A stretch of 64,000 nucleotides of DNA from assembly GCA_965217125.1 (NCBI GenBank), contig OZ244244.1, positions 1,240,001-1,304,000 of the forward strand. Reading direction: 5' to 3'. This document shows positions 25,529 to 34,298 of the stretch, piece by piece. The notes under the pieces are model-generated. The model ran no database searches, was not told the origin of the DNA, and saw only the letters and a program-made list of their open reading frames with translations. The position numbers and the translations under genes are program-made. This DNA comes from JAAOIF01 sp965217125. GTDB taxonomy: Bacteria > Pseudomonadota > Gammaproteobacteria > PS1 > Pseudothioglobaceae. Within the stretch, counting starts at the first letter, position 1. Every line of letters starts with the position of its first letter.

Positions 25529-25545
25529 ATTCAATATAAGATTTA

Positions 25546-25582
25546 ATGGTTTTTACTACGCCAAAATTATCAAGTGCTAAAC
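25546..25582. repeat. 37-bp direct repeat, right copy
   Basis: Second copy of the rsmB 3' end (36/37 identical to 24890-24926), including a useless copy of the rsmB stop. It abuts the lon stop codon at 25583-25585, so before the insertion rsmB and lon were presumably direct convergent neighbours. Confidence 0.95.
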
Positions 25583-27919
25583 TTACTTTTCCAGTGCAAT
25601 ATTTAGCACCTCGTCAATCCATTTGACTTTAATAATTTTCAACTTACTTTTAACTTTCTCTGGCACTTCAGATAATTCACGCTCGTTGTCATCAGGAATA
25701 ATCACGGTTTTAATGCCGCCACGCAAAGCTGCTAACAGTTTTTCTTTAAGGCCGCCGATGGGCGTTATTTCACCGCGTAAGGTGATTTCACCGGTCATTG
25801 CCACATCAGCTTTGACTTTACGCTGGGTTAATACCGACACTAATGCTGTGCACATCGCCACGCCGGCACTAGGGCCATCCTTAGGCGTAGCGCCATCAGG
25901 GACATGGATATGAATATCGAGTTTGTTATGAAAATCATCAGCAATTTTTAATGATTTGGCACGAGCACGGGTAACACTCATCGCTGCCTGAATTGATTCT
26001 TTCATTACATCACCTAAGCGCCCAGTGTAGTTAAGTTTGCCTTTGCCTTTATAGGTGGTTGCCTCAATCGTGAGTAAATCACCGCCCACCGAAGTCCAAG
26101 CCAAACCGGTAACTTCGCCGATTTGATTATGCTCTTCTGCCAAGCCATAACGGAATTTTTTTACGCCCAGATATTTTGTCAAACTCTTAGTGTCAATATT
26201 TGCCTTACTATTGCGTTTTTTCAACACTACTTCTTTCACCACTTTGCGACAAATAGTGCTGATAGTCCGGTTCAAACTACGCACGCCAGCCTCACGCGTG
26301 TAGTAGCGAATAATATCTAATAATGCATCGTCTTGAAAGCTAATTTCACTAGATTTAACGCCATTGTTGTCCATCGCTTTTTTGACTAAATGACGCTTGG
26401 AAATTTGCACTTTTTCATCTTCAGTGTAGCCGGGCAACTCGATAATTTCCATTCGGTCTAATAATGGCTGTGGCAAATCTAGCGAGTTAGCGGTAGCGAC
26501 AAACATCACTTGTGAGAGGTCATAATCAACTTCTAAATAATGGTCATTAAAGGTATGATTTTGTTCTGGGTCAAGCACTTCAAGCATAGCACTAGAAGGG
26601 TCGCCACGATAATCAGAAGCCATTTTATCAATTTCATCGAACAAAAATAGCGGGTTTGTTACTTTAATTTTTTGCATTTTTTGGACAATAGAGCCTGGCA
26701 TAGCGCCAATATAAGTGCGTCTATGACCACGAATTTCTGCCTCATCACGCACCCCACCTAAGGCCATACGCACATATTTACGATTGACCGCCCTGGCAAT
26801 CGATTGACCTAATGAGGTTTTACCCACACCCGGCGGGCCCACAAGACACAAAATATTGGCTTTGTTATGGGTAACACGGGTCTGAACGGCTAAGTGTTCT
26901 AAGATGCGCTCTTTGACTTTATTAAGACCATAGTGGTCATCATTGAGTATTTCCTGCGCTTTTTCAAGGTCTTTGTTAATGTTGGTTTTTTTCTTCCACG
27001 GCACATCGCACAAATTTTCAATATAGGTGCGAATAATAGAAGCATCAGAAGATTGTGAGGACATACGAGAGAGTTTTTTCAACTCACTCTGTGCTTTGTT
27101 TTTAGCCGCTTTAGGCATTTTTGCTTTATTGATACTCAGCTGTAAATCTTCAATTTCATTGTCGTCTTCAGGCTGCCCCAATTCTTTTTGAATCGACTTC
27201 ATTTGCTCGTTCAAATAGTAATCTCGTTGGTTTGATTCCATTTGCTTACGCACGCGGGATTGAATTTTCCTCTCGGCGCTCAATACCTCAATCTCACCTT
27301 GAATTATTGTCAATATTTTATTTAGTCTATGTTTGGCACTATCATCTTCTAATAAGGATTGTTTTTCATCAAGTTTAAGGCTTAAATTGGCAATGATAAC
27401 ATCACTAAAACGCTCAACATTATCAATATCTTGCAATATTTTAAAAACTTCTTCGGGTATTTTTTTATTCAGTTCAATATAAGATTTAAAGTTATTTAAT
27501 GCTAAGCGCATCATCGCTTCAATTTCTACATTATCGCCAGGTGCTAAACTAAATTCACTCACCGCAACTTCAACATAACCATCAACATCAAAAAAATGCT
27601 CAATCTTAGCACGCCTAACTCCTTCAACTAACACTTTGATAGTGCCGTCAGGTAGTTTCAACATTTGTAGAATTGTCGCTAAAGTTCCTACTTTATGTAG
27701 GTCATCATTCTGCGGCTGTTCATTTTTTTCGTCTTTTTGGGTTACTAAAAATATGTATTTATTAGTCCCCATAGCTTGAGTAATGGCATTTACAGAGCTT
27801 TTCCTACCAACAAAAAGTGGCATCACCGTATGTGGAAAAACCACCACATCTCTGAGCGGCAAAAGCGGCACCCGCTCATTGGACAAATCAATCAGTTTTG
27901 TTGTGTCTTGCATTCCCAT
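25583..27919 (-). CDS. lon: ATP-dependent protease Lon
   Basis: Soluble AAA+ serine protease that degrades misfolded and regulatory proteins. The 778 residues are full length. N-terminal substrate domain (LPLLPLRDVVVFPHTVMPLF), Walker A GPPGVGKTSLGQSIA near residue 350, Walker B LFLFDEID, sensor region VATANSLD, and the protease domain with the catalytic serine in DGPSAGVAM (about residue 675) and the catalytic lysine in GGLKEKLLAALRGG. It overlaps hflX by 28 bases and is the last gene of the tig-clpP-clpX-hflX-lon series, so most of the cell's cytoplasmic proteolysis is encoded together. Confidence 0.97.
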   Translation of the reverse strand: MGMQDTTKLIDLSNERVPLLPLRDVVVFPHTVMPLFVGRKSSVNAITQAMGTNKYIFLVTQKDEKNEQPQNDDLHKVGTLATILQMLKLPDGTIKVLVEGVRRAKIEHFFDVDGYVEVAVSEFSLAPGDNVEIEAMMRLALNNFKSYIELNKKIPEEVFKILQDIDNVERFSDVIIANLSLKLDEKQSLLEDDSAKHRLNKILTIIQGEIEVLSAERKIQSRVRKQMESNQRDYYLNEQMKSIQKELGQPEDDNEIEDLQLSINKAKMPKAAKNKAQSELKKLSRMSSQSSDASIIRTYIENLCDVPWKKKTNINKDLEKAQEILNDDHYGLNKVKERILEHLAVQTRVTHNKANILCLVGPPGVGKTSLGQSIARAVNRKYVRMALGGVRDEAEIRGHRRTYIGAMPGSIVQKMQKIKVTNPLFLFDEIDKMASDYRGDPSSAMLEVLDPEQNHTFNDHYLEVDYDLSQVMFVATANSLDLPQPLLDRMEIIELPGYTEDEKVQISKRHLVKKAMDNNGVKSSEISFQDDALLDIIRYYTREAGVRSLNRTISTICRKVVKEVVLKKRNSKANIDTKSLTKYLGVKKFRYGLAEEHNQIGEVTGLAWTSVGGDLLTIEATTYKGKGKLNYTGRLGDVMKESIQAAMSVTRARAKSLKIADDFHNKLDIHIHVPDGATPKDGPSAGVAMCTALVSVLTQRKVKADVAMTGEITLRGEITPIGGLKEKLLAALRGGIKTVIIPDDNERELSEVPEKVKSKLKIIKVKWIDEVLNIALEK

Positions 27920-29208
27920 AATAGCTTTACGCCTTTTTTTTGTAACAGTTTAGATAAATAGTGCTGAGTCACATTGATTTCAAGTACCCATTGACCAAAA
28001 TCATCCACTTTTTCATTGTGGATGAAGCCAATTTTGTGAATCTCACTACGCACATAAGCAGATTCTACATGTAATTGTATTTTAGCGCGTGTCATCATAC
28101 CACTCAATTGCTGTGCTAAAGCTTGATAAAGTAAATCAATGCCTTCATTAGTTTGCGCCGAAATCCACACACGGTAAATCTTGCCTTGTTTGTTGCGGTC
28201 AATTCTTGGGTGAAAATTAGGCAAGCAATCAATTTTATTCATCACCAAAATGCTCGGTGTTTTCTCAGCGCCAATCTGGGCAATAATATCCTCAACCTGA
28301 TCAATCTTTTCCGCGTTATATTCATCCGCGGCATCAACCACATGCAATAGCACATTCGCTTGACGGGTTTCTTCTAAGGTGGACTTAAAGGCTTCGACTA
28401 AATGATGTGGCAGGTCTTGAATAAAACCGACAGTATCAGCAATCACTGCCTCGCCAGAAGCGGGCAAAATTACTTGGCGGATGGTGGAGTCCAATGTTGC
28501 AAATAGTTGTTTGTCAGTAAATACCCTAGCCTTGGTTAGGGCATTAAATAAAGTGGATTTACCCGCATTGGTATAACCCGCTAACGCTATCATTGGTAGC
28601 TCGTTTTTAACTCGAGATTTACGCCCCAAATCACGCTGTTTATGCACTTTGTCTAAACGCTTGGTAATATTTTTAATGCGAACAGCAATCAGGCGCTTGT
28701 CAGTTTCCAACTGAGTTTCACCCGGCCCGCGCAAACCAATGCCGCCCTTTTGCCTCTCAAGGTGTGTCCAGCCTCTAATCAATCGAGTAGAAAGATGTCT
28801 CAGCTGTGCTAATTCAACTTGTAACTTGCCTTCAAATGAGCGCGCCCTAAGAGAAAAAATATCAAGAATCAAACCGGTGCGATCCATCACTTGGCATTCA
28901 AGTAACTTTTCTAAATTACGCTCTTGTGAGGGGGATAATTCAGCTGAGAAAATCACTAAATCAATCGTCAATTCTTTAACTAAATCTGCCAATTCTTGCG
29001 CCTTGCCAGAACCGACAAAATATTTTGCTGCAACAGAATTACAAGCAACTTTAAGATTTTTAATTAACTGCAAATCTGAAGAGTTTGCCAACTGTATAAA
29101 CTCATCTATGCCATTATGAATATGTCGATTATTAGGCAGTTCTATATACACTAATAGCGTTCGCCCACCTTGTCCAACGGCATCTTTTTGACGGTCAAAT
29201 AATTCCAA
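27892..29208 (-). CDS. hflX: ribosome-associated GTPase HflX
   Basis: GTPase that splits stalled or heat-damaged 70S ribosomes. The 438 residues include the N-terminal HflX domain (HNGIDEFIQLANSSDLQ ...), the glycine-rich linker GGIGLRGPGETQLETDKRLI, G1 GYTNAGKSTLFNAL, G3 ADTVGFIQDLPHHLVEAFKS, G4 NKID and a short C-terminal domain. In E. coli hflX follows hfq; here it is inserted between clpX and lon, linking ribosome rescue with proteolysis. It starts 16 bases after clpX and its end overlaps the lon start by 28 bases. Confidence 0.95.
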   Translation of the reverse strand: MELFDRQKDAVGQGGRTLLVYIELPNNRHIHNGIDEFIQLANSSDLQLIKNLKVACNSVAAKYFVGSGKAQELADLVKELTIDLVIFSAELSPSQERNLEKLLECQVMDRTGLILDIFSLRARSFEGKLQVELAQLRHLSTRLIRGWTHLERQKGGIGLRGPGETQLETDKRLIAVRIKNITKRLDKVHKQRDLGRKSRVKNELPMIALAGYTNAGKSTLFNALTKARVFTDKQLFATLDSTIRQVILPASGEAVIADTVGFIQDLPHHLVEAFKSTLEETRQANVLLHVVDAADEYNAEKIDQVEDIIAQIGAEKTPSILVMNKIDCLPNFHPRIDRNKQGKIYRVWISAQTNEGIDLLYQALAQQLSGMMTRAKIQLHVESAYVRSEIHKIGFIHNEKVDDFGQWVLEINVTQHYLSKLLQKKGVKLLWECKTQQN

Positions 29209-29224
29209 TTTAATGTGCCTTTGC

Positions 29225-30493
29225 TTAGCTGGCTTTCTTGACTTTAGCCTTGTTAGATTTTTTACTACACTGATACATCATTAACGGTGCTTTTTTCTTT
29301 TCGACCACGGCTTTATCAATCACCACTTCACTGATATTATCTAACGAGGGTAATTCAAACATCGTATCAAGCAGCAAGTCTTCCAAAATAGAACGCAGAC
29401 CACGAGCGCCGGTTTTGCGTTTAATTGCTAATTTAGCAATAGTTGATAATGCTGATTTTCTAAATGTTAGTTTTGCCCCTTCCATTAAAAATACTTCTTG
29501 GAATTGTTTTACTACTGAATTTTTTGGCTGAGTAAGAATTTGCACTAATGCTTCTTGGTCAAGCTCACTGAGTGCTGTTTGCACTGGCAGGCGGCCGACT
29601 AATTCTGGAATTAAGCCGTATTTAATCAAATCTTCTGGCTCAATCAAAGCAAGCAAATCGCTCAGTTTTTGTTCTTCATTTTGTCCCTTAACATTCGCAG
29701 CAAAGCCAATACTGGTAGATGTTTCAACGCGTTTGCTGATAATTTTGTCCAATCCGTCAAAAGCACCACCGCAAATGAATAAAATCTTTGTAGTATCAAC
29801 CTCGATGGTTTCTTGATTAGGATGCTTACGCCCGCCTTGTGGTGGCACCGAGGCTATTGTCCCCTCAATCAGTTTAAGCATCGCTTGTTGCACCCCTTCA
29901 CCAGATACATCACGCGTGATAGAAGGCGAATCTGAGCGGCGTGAAATTTTATCAATTTCATCAATAAAAATGATGCCGTGCTCTGCACGCCGTGCATCAA
30001 AATCACATTTGGATAGCAAATTTTTAATCACATTCTCAACATCATCACCCACATAACCTGCTTCGGTCAGCGTGGTAGCATCAGCGATAGTAAACGGCAC
30101 ATCTAACAATCGCGCTAAGGTTTGTGCTAATAAAGTTTTGCCAGAACCAGTTGGCCCAATTATCAAAACATTAGATTTATCTAACTCAACTTGGTTGGAA
30201 ATATGGCCACTTTGCAAGCGTTTATAGTGGCTGTAGACCGCAACTGATAAAACCTTTTTAGCATGCTGTTGGCCAATCACATAATCGTTTAAAAATGCTA
30301 ATAATTGCCTTGGTGTATAACTCCACTGCTGGTGGATTTTGGCGATTTCTTTTAAGTTGTGCTGGGCAATTAAATCGTGGCAAGATTCAATACATTGATT
30401 GCAAATACTAACCCCCGGCCCGGCAACTAAACGCTCAGACTCGGCTTTTAATTTGCCACAAAATGAACAATGCTCTTCAATAATTTTTGCCAT
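29225..30493 (-). CDS. clpX: ClpXP unfoldase subunit ClpX
   Basis: AAA+ unfoldase that feeds substrates, including ssrA-tagged ones, to ClpP. The 422 residues contain the N-terminal C4 zinc-binding domain (CSFCGK ... CNQC), Walker A GPTGSGKTLLAQTLAR, TLTEAGYVGDDVENV, Walker B IIFIDEIDKI, and the pore and arginine-finger region (RRDSPSITRDVSGEGVQQAML differs only slightly from the norm). The ClpP-binding IGF-type loop is recognisable in the middle (TSIGFAANVK). It lies 6 bases after clpP. Confidence 0.97.
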   Translation of the reverse strand: MAKIIEEHCSFCGKLKAESERLVAGPGVSICNQCIESCHDLIAQHNLKEIAKIHQQWSYTPRQLLAFLNDYVIGQQHAKKVLSVAVYSHYKRLQSGHISNQVELDKSNVLIIGPTGSGKTLLAQTLARLLDVPFTIADATTLTEAGYVGDDVENVIKNLLSKCDFDARRAEHGIIFIDEIDKISRRSDSPSITRDVSGEGVQQAMLKLIEGTIASVPPQGGRKHPNQETIEVDTTKILFICGGAFDGLDKIISKRVETSTSIGFAANVKGQNEEQKLSDLLALIEPEDLIKYGLIPELVGRLPVQTALSELDQEALVQILTQPKNSVVKQFQEVFLMEGAKLTFRKSALSTIAKLAIKRKTGARGLRSILEDLLLDTMFELPSLDNISEVVIDKAVVEKKKAPLMMYQCSKKSNKAKVKKAS

Positions 30494-30499
30494 TATTTA

Positions 30500-31096
30500 T
30501 TAACGCTGTTTAAGCACTTTGTCGATTAAACCATATTTAGCTGATTCCTCAGCAGACATAAAGTTATCTCGGTCGGTATCTTTTTGGATGGTTTTGAGTT
30601 TTTGAGAGGTATGGTTTTTGAAGATGAGATTGAGTTTATCTCTAACTTTTAAAATCTCTTGTGCATGAATATCAATATCACTCGCCTGACCAGAAAAACC
30701 GCCCAATGGCTGGTGAATCATACATCTAGAATGTGGCAATGCAAAACGCTTACCTTTAGCGCCAGCAGTTAATAATAAAGCGCCCATACTCGCTGCTTGT
30801 CCAATACATAAGGTGGAAACATCAGACTTAATAAATTGCATGGTGTCATATATTGCCAAACCAGCAGACACGCAACCGCCTGGTGAATTGATGTATAAAT
30901 GAATGTCTTTTTTAGAATTTTCAGACTCTAAAAACAACAGTTGGGCAACAATCACATTTGCCATATAATCTTCGACCTGACCTACTAAAAATATCACCCG
31001 CTCTTTTAAAAGGCGTGAATAAATATCGTAGGCTCGTTCGCCACGCGCAGATTGCTCAATAACTATCGGAATTTGATTAAGATTTTTTAGGTGCAT
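30500..31096 (-). CDS. clpP: ATP-dependent Clp protease proteolytic subunit
   Basis: Serine protease forming the double heptamer used by ClpX and ClpA, both encoded in this window. The 198 residues show the catalytic serine in GQAASMGALLLTAG, the histidine in RCMIHQPLGG, and the oxyanion region INSPGGCVSAGLAIYDTMQ. Length and motifs are normal. A small ORF overlaps its first 20 bases upstream; usually clpP directly follows tig. Confidence 0.97.
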   Translation of the reverse strand: MHLKNLNQIPIVIEQSARGERAYDIYSRLLKERVIFLVGQVEDYMANVIVAQLLFLESENSKKDIHLYINSPGGCVSAGLAIYDTMQFIKSDVSTLCIGQAASMGALLLTAGAKGKRFALPHSRCMIHQPLGGFSGQASDIDIHAQEILKVRDKLNLIFKNHTSQKLKTIQKDTDRDNFMSAEESAKYGLIDKVLKQR

Positions 31097-31247
31097 ATTT
31101 CTTTAAATCTCTCAATCTAACAAAATCAAGCATTGTCCTATAATGCACTCCATGCTTTATAGCTATCTTTGTGTAAGGGATGCCTTTTTTAATCTTACTG
31201 ATTATTTCATCAGTTGATTTATTTAATTTTGAGTCTCCTTTTTTCAT
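31077..31247 (-). CDS. small putative DNA-binding protein between tig and clpP
   Basis: A 56-residue frame from ATG at 31247 to TAA at 31077-31079, with a strong ribosome-binding site (AGAGGAAA, 7 bases upstream). The product is basic. Its centre, DEIISKIKKGIPYTKIAIKH followed by GVHYRTMLDFVRLRDL, has the pattern of a helix-turn-helix: two short helices, a glycine turn, a recognition helix. It overlaps clpP by 20 bases in another frame, so its translation could couple to ClpP synthesis. No family name can be given. It could be a degraded piece of a larger regulator, but the start signals are intact. Confidence 0.55.
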   Translation of the reverse strand: MKKGDSKLNKSTDEIISKIKKGIPYTKIAIKHGVHYRTMLDFVRLRDLKKYAPKKS

Positions 31248-31287
31248 AATTTTCCTCTTTTAAACATTAATAATATGATAATCCCCA

Positions 31288-32616
31288 TCAATATGGGTTG
31301 TGTTTGTTATTTACAGCAGATTTATTATGGGTAACTTCTGTAAACTTTTTGCTAATAGTAGTAACTTCGGCTTTTGCTAAAATCGCATCTTGCACCATTT
31401 TTTCAACCACTAATAACTCAATGCTTGAGCGTCTGGATGCGTCTTTATTGTAATATTCTATCATTTGTTGGGCATTTTTGCCATACAATTGTGCCATTTC
31501 TTTGAGTTTTTCATCTATTTGTTGATTGCTGGCCTCGAATTTGTTGTCCTGTGCAATTTGCGCAACCAATAAACCTAATTTAACACGGCGCTGTGCTTCG
31601 GCATCAAAGGTAGAGGCAGGTAAATTGCCGCTTGATGCTGGGATGCCTTGTTGTTGCATGCGTTGTTGCATTTCTTGTGCTAAATTTTGCGTTTCATGGT
31701 CAATGCTACTTTGAGGCACTTTAAAATCATTTGCCGCTAATAAAGCAGCAAATACCGCATCTTTATTTTGATTGGCAATGCGATTATCAGCCTCAACGCG
31801 CATTTGTGTTTTTATATTCTTTTTTAAACTATCAATGTCTTTATCGCCAAATTTCTTGGCAAAATTTACATCTAATTTTAATTCCTCAGGTGAAGCCACT
31901 TGTTTTACGGTTATGGCAAAATTAACCTCCTTAGCAGCCAGCTGTGTTACTTGGTAGTCTTGAGGAAAAGTCAAATCTAAATTAGTTGTTTGCTCAGCCT
32001 CCATACCGACCAAACCTTCTTCAAAACCGGCAATCATTGAGCCTTTGCCGAGTATTAGTTTAAAATCTTGTGCTTCGCCGCCTGCAAAAATTTTGCCATC
32101 AATAGTGCCTTTAAAATCAATAGTTAGTTGATCGCCGTTTTGCGCTTTGCGTTTTACCGCCTTATATTCGGTCGATTGTTGTATTAAGTCGGCAAAGGCG
32201 TTTTCTTCATCGGCTGTAGTGATTTTAACGCTAGCCTGCTGGATTTTGAGTTTGCTAAAATCAGCCACTTTAATATCTGGATAAACTTCAAATTCAACCG
32301 TATAAGAAAAATTATTCTCATCTTTTGTGTCAGTTTTGGTAATTATTGGTCGCCCTGCTGGTGTTGCTTTAACTTGCATTAAAGCATCAGCCAAAGTCTC
32401 ATTAGCAATTTCATTGGTAGCGTCCATGTTGGCATCCTTGCCAAATTGCTGACGCAATACCGACAAAGGCACTTTGCCCTTCCTAAAACCATTAATGGCA
32501 ACTTTTAGTGCCATTTTTTGTAGGATTTTATCGGTTTTTTGGCTAAAAGTTTCAACCGGCAATTCAACCGTTAATGCCCTTTTAAGCCCGTCCAATGTTG
32601 CTAACGAAGTTTTCAT
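31288..32616 (-). CDS. tig: trigger factor
   Basis: Ribosome-bound chaperone and peptidyl-prolyl isomerase meeting nascent chains at the exit tunnel. I use the ATG at 32616 (MKTSLATLDGLKRALTVELP); a start six codons upstream is less family-like. The ribosome-binding signature GFRKGKVP is near residue 40, the FKBP domain around residues 150-235 (GDQLTIDFKGTIDG ... GMEAEQTTNLDLTFP), and the helical arms follow. Length about 442 is typical. The tail is polar and short. It heads the tig-clpP-clpX series. Confidence 0.95.
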   Translation of the reverse strand: MKTSLATLDGLKRALTVELPVETFSQKTDKILQKMALKVAINGFRKGKVPLSVLRQQFGKDANMDATNEIANETLADALMQVKATPAGRPIITKTDTKDENNFSYTVEFEVYPDIKVADFSKLKIQQASVKITTADEENAFADLIQQSTEYKAVKRKAQNGDQLTIDFKGTIDGKIFAGGEAQDFKLILGKGSMIAGFEEGLVGMEAEQTTNLDLTFPQDYQVTQLAAKEVNFAITVKQVASPEELKLDVNFAKKFGDKDIDSLKKNIKTQMRVEADNRIANQNKDAVFAALLAANDFKVPQSSIDHETQNLAQEMQQRMQQQGIPASSGNLPASTFDAEAQRRVKLGLLVAQIAQDNKFEASNQQIDEKLKEMAQLYGKNAQQMIEYYNKDASRRSSIELLVVEKMVQDAILAKAEVTTISKKFTEVTHNKSAVNNKHNPY

Positions 32617-32686
32617 TATAATTCTTGCCGCCACTGATAAAAAATAAACATTATACCGCCAGCAAAATAAAAATAGCTAATTTTCA

Positions 32687-32718
32687 TCTGTCTTCCGTCC
32701 TCTGTCTTCCGTCTTCTG
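32687..32718. repeat. 14-bp tandem repeat, 2.3 copies
   Basis: TCTGTCTTCCGTCC at 32687-32700, TCTGTCTTCCGTCT at 32701-32714, then TCTG. It fills most of the spacer between the cytochrome c4 stop (32720) and tig. Unit type resembles short tandem repeats found in many AT-rich genomes; no function is evident. Confidence 0.85.
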
Positions 32719-32719
32719 C

Positions 32720-33358
32720 CTATAACCCCGCAATATATTGAGCCACCGCATCAATTTCTGCATTAGTCAAACTTTTGGTAAAGTTAATCATCACCCCTTC
32801 AAAATCGTTGGCTCTGCTGGGTTTAGTATCACCGGTTTGCATATTGATTGAGTCTTGGCGAAAATCTTTAAGTTGTTTAACAATATAACTTGCATGCTGC
32901 GAAGCCAGTGCTGGGAAACCAGCAGATGGAATGCCTTTGCCTTGTGGCCCGTGACAAGCAATACAAGCAGTAACATTGCTGGCTTTTTTGCCGCCACGAT
33001 AAATACTTTGACCTAAGGCAATATTAGCACCTTCTTTAGTTGTGCCTATGGTGGTTTTTTGAGCTGCATAATAAGCCGCTAAATTAGCCATATCAGCATC
33101 TGATAAAGGAGCAACTATACTCAACATAATAGCATCAACGCGAGCGCCAGATTTAAAATCTTGCAGTTGCTTTAATAAATAATCTTCATTTTGACCAGCT
33201 AATTTTGGAAAGGCAGGCACTACTGAATTACCCCCCACACCATGACAACCAATACAAGTGATTGCCTTTGCTTTGCCTTCGGCGACATTTCCGAGTGCAA
33301 AAGTTTGGGTTGAAATTAGAGTAATTGCAGTTGCAAAGATACAGATTAGCTTATTCAT
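32720..33358 (-). CDS. diheme cytochrome c4
   Basis: 212 residues with a signal peptide (MNKLICIFATAITLISTQTFA) and two heme c motifs, CIGCHG near residue 36 and CIACHG near residue 133. The halves are homologous, each with a distal methionine candidate (for example DAIMLSIVAPLSDADM and FEGVMINFTKSLT), as in cytochromes c4 that pass electrons to terminal oxidases in the periplasm. No oxidase gene is next to it. It starts a minus-strand run that leads into tig across a short repeat spacer. Confidence 0.9.
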   Translation of the reverse strand: MNKLICIFATAITLISTQTFALGNVAEGKAKAITCIGCHGVGGNSVVPAFPKLAGQNEDYLLKQLQDFKSGARVDAIMLSIVAPLSDADMANLAAYYAAQKTTIGTTKEGANIALGQSIYRGGKKASNVTACIACHGPQGKGIPSAGFPALASQHASYIVKQLKDFRQDSINMQTGDTKPSRANDFEGVMINFTKSLTNAEIDAVAQYIAGL

Positions 33359-33408
33359 AATATTAGATGTTTTTTATAAAAAATAAGTTGATATTATACG
33401 GTTAATTG

Positions 33409-33522
33409 TCAATGCAAAAAGTATATAATTTAATACATTATTTTTAATCAAATTCTATGAGCAAAAACATACCAACCGAAAAGCCGACTAATTTTATTCT
33501 CCATCAAATTAATGATGACTGA
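33409..33522 (+). pseudogene. decayed duplicate of the glnS promoter and first 21 codons
   Basis: About 110 bases match 37519-37632 at roughly 85 percent, including the TATAAT and the ATG. The 22-codon frame (33457-33522) begins MSKN and carries EKPTNFILHQINDD before TGA, against EKPINFIRHQINDD in the intact glnS. The copy is divergent, so the duplication is not recent. It lies at the left edge of the glycosyltransferase island and may now serve as promoter for 33558-34298. Confidence 0.88.
33424..33429 (+). promoter_or_regulatory. -10 box of the duplicated glnS promoter
   Basis: GTATATAATTTAA is shared with the intact glnS promoter (TATAAT at 37532-37537). It is a plausible start point for the island transcript that begins with the gene at 33558. 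Confidence 0.5.
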
Positions 33523-33523
33523 T

Positions 33524-33549
33524 TTTAGCCAAGGAATTTAGCCCAGGAA
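33524..33549 (+). repeat. 13-bp tandem duplication containing the ribosome-binding site
   Basis: TTTAGCCAAGGAA (33524-33536) and TTTAGCCCAGGAA (33537-33549) lie back to back, so two purine-rich Shine-Dalgarno-like cores precede the ATG at 33558. The nearer copy is well placed. Confidence 0.8.
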
Positions 33550-33557
33550 TTTAATCA

Positions 33558-34298
33558 ATGAAAAAAGATAAAACTAATTTTGAAAAATGGTTTTCCTTTA
33601 GTCGGCACAAGCGGCGTTCTGGTGCTAAGGCTCTATCTAATCAAATTTCAACTGATTTTAGCCAGCAACAAAAACAAATTATTACCGGCAATAGTGATAA
33701 AAAATACACCCATGGCAGTGCTGATAATATTGAGCTGCATTTTTTAGCCTTAAAAAATGAATTTATTAACGATAGTGAATTATGCTACACCCATGCAAAA
33801 ATCATTGTGCTTATTAGGCGTGATTTTGAAGCCAAAAAACACTTTGCTATTTTTGAGCAACTTTGGCAACAAGAGAGCAAATATCTTTTAAAAAACTTAA
33901 ATATTAGGTGGCTAATTGCCGCTGCCGATACCTTTGCTGATTATGCAAATGACGACTCTATTAGGGGCTTATCTGTAGCCTGTTTATGCCTATTAAATAC
34001 TGTCAAAATGCAAGAATCTGAACGCTTTATAACTAACGCACATAATTGTATTGATGATAAAGAAAAAATTGCTAAATTAGATAATGAAACAAGGTTTGCA
34101 CTGTTTGACGGCACATCAGTCTTCAAATTTGGCACTGATGACACAATAAGAAATATGCGTTGGCGCATTGATAAAATGGCAAAGCTGAACATTGCAGGTA
34201 AAATATTACTTGAAATTTTCAAACGCCTTAATCAACACGACACCATTTACAAACGCTCCAAAGACCGCCACACTCGCGATAAAACAGGCTGGTGGTAA
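33558..34298 (+). CDS. hypothetical protein at the head of the glycosyltransferase island
   Basis: 246 residues, not recognised. The N-terminus is basic and polar (FEKWFSFSRHKRRSGAK) without a signal peptide; the middle is helical (HAKIIVLIRRDFEAKKHFAI, LLKNLNIRWLIAAADTFADY), a pattern compatible with helical repeats. The C-terminus is again basic (RSKDRHTRDKTGWW). Its stop overlaps the start of the GT25 gene by one base (TAATG), so it probably works with glycan synthesis. It appears to be driven from the copied glnS promoter. Confidence 0.65.
   Translation: MKKDKTNFEKWFSFSRHKRRSGAKALSNQISTDFSQQQKQIITGNSDKKYTHGSADNIELHFLALKNEFINDSELCYTHAKIIVLIRRDFEAKKHFAIFEQLWQQESKYLLKNLNIRWLIAAADTFADYANDDSIRGLSVACLCLLNTVKMQESERFITNAHNCIDDKEKIAKLDNETRFALFDGTSVFKFGTDDTIRNMRWRIDKMAKLNIAGKILLEIFKRLNQHDTIYKRSKDRHTRDKTGWW

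Noticed and set aside
24890..25582. Insertion sequence at rsmB
   Set aside because: There is no transposase and no terminal inverted repeat; the direct repeats are far longer than transposon target duplications.
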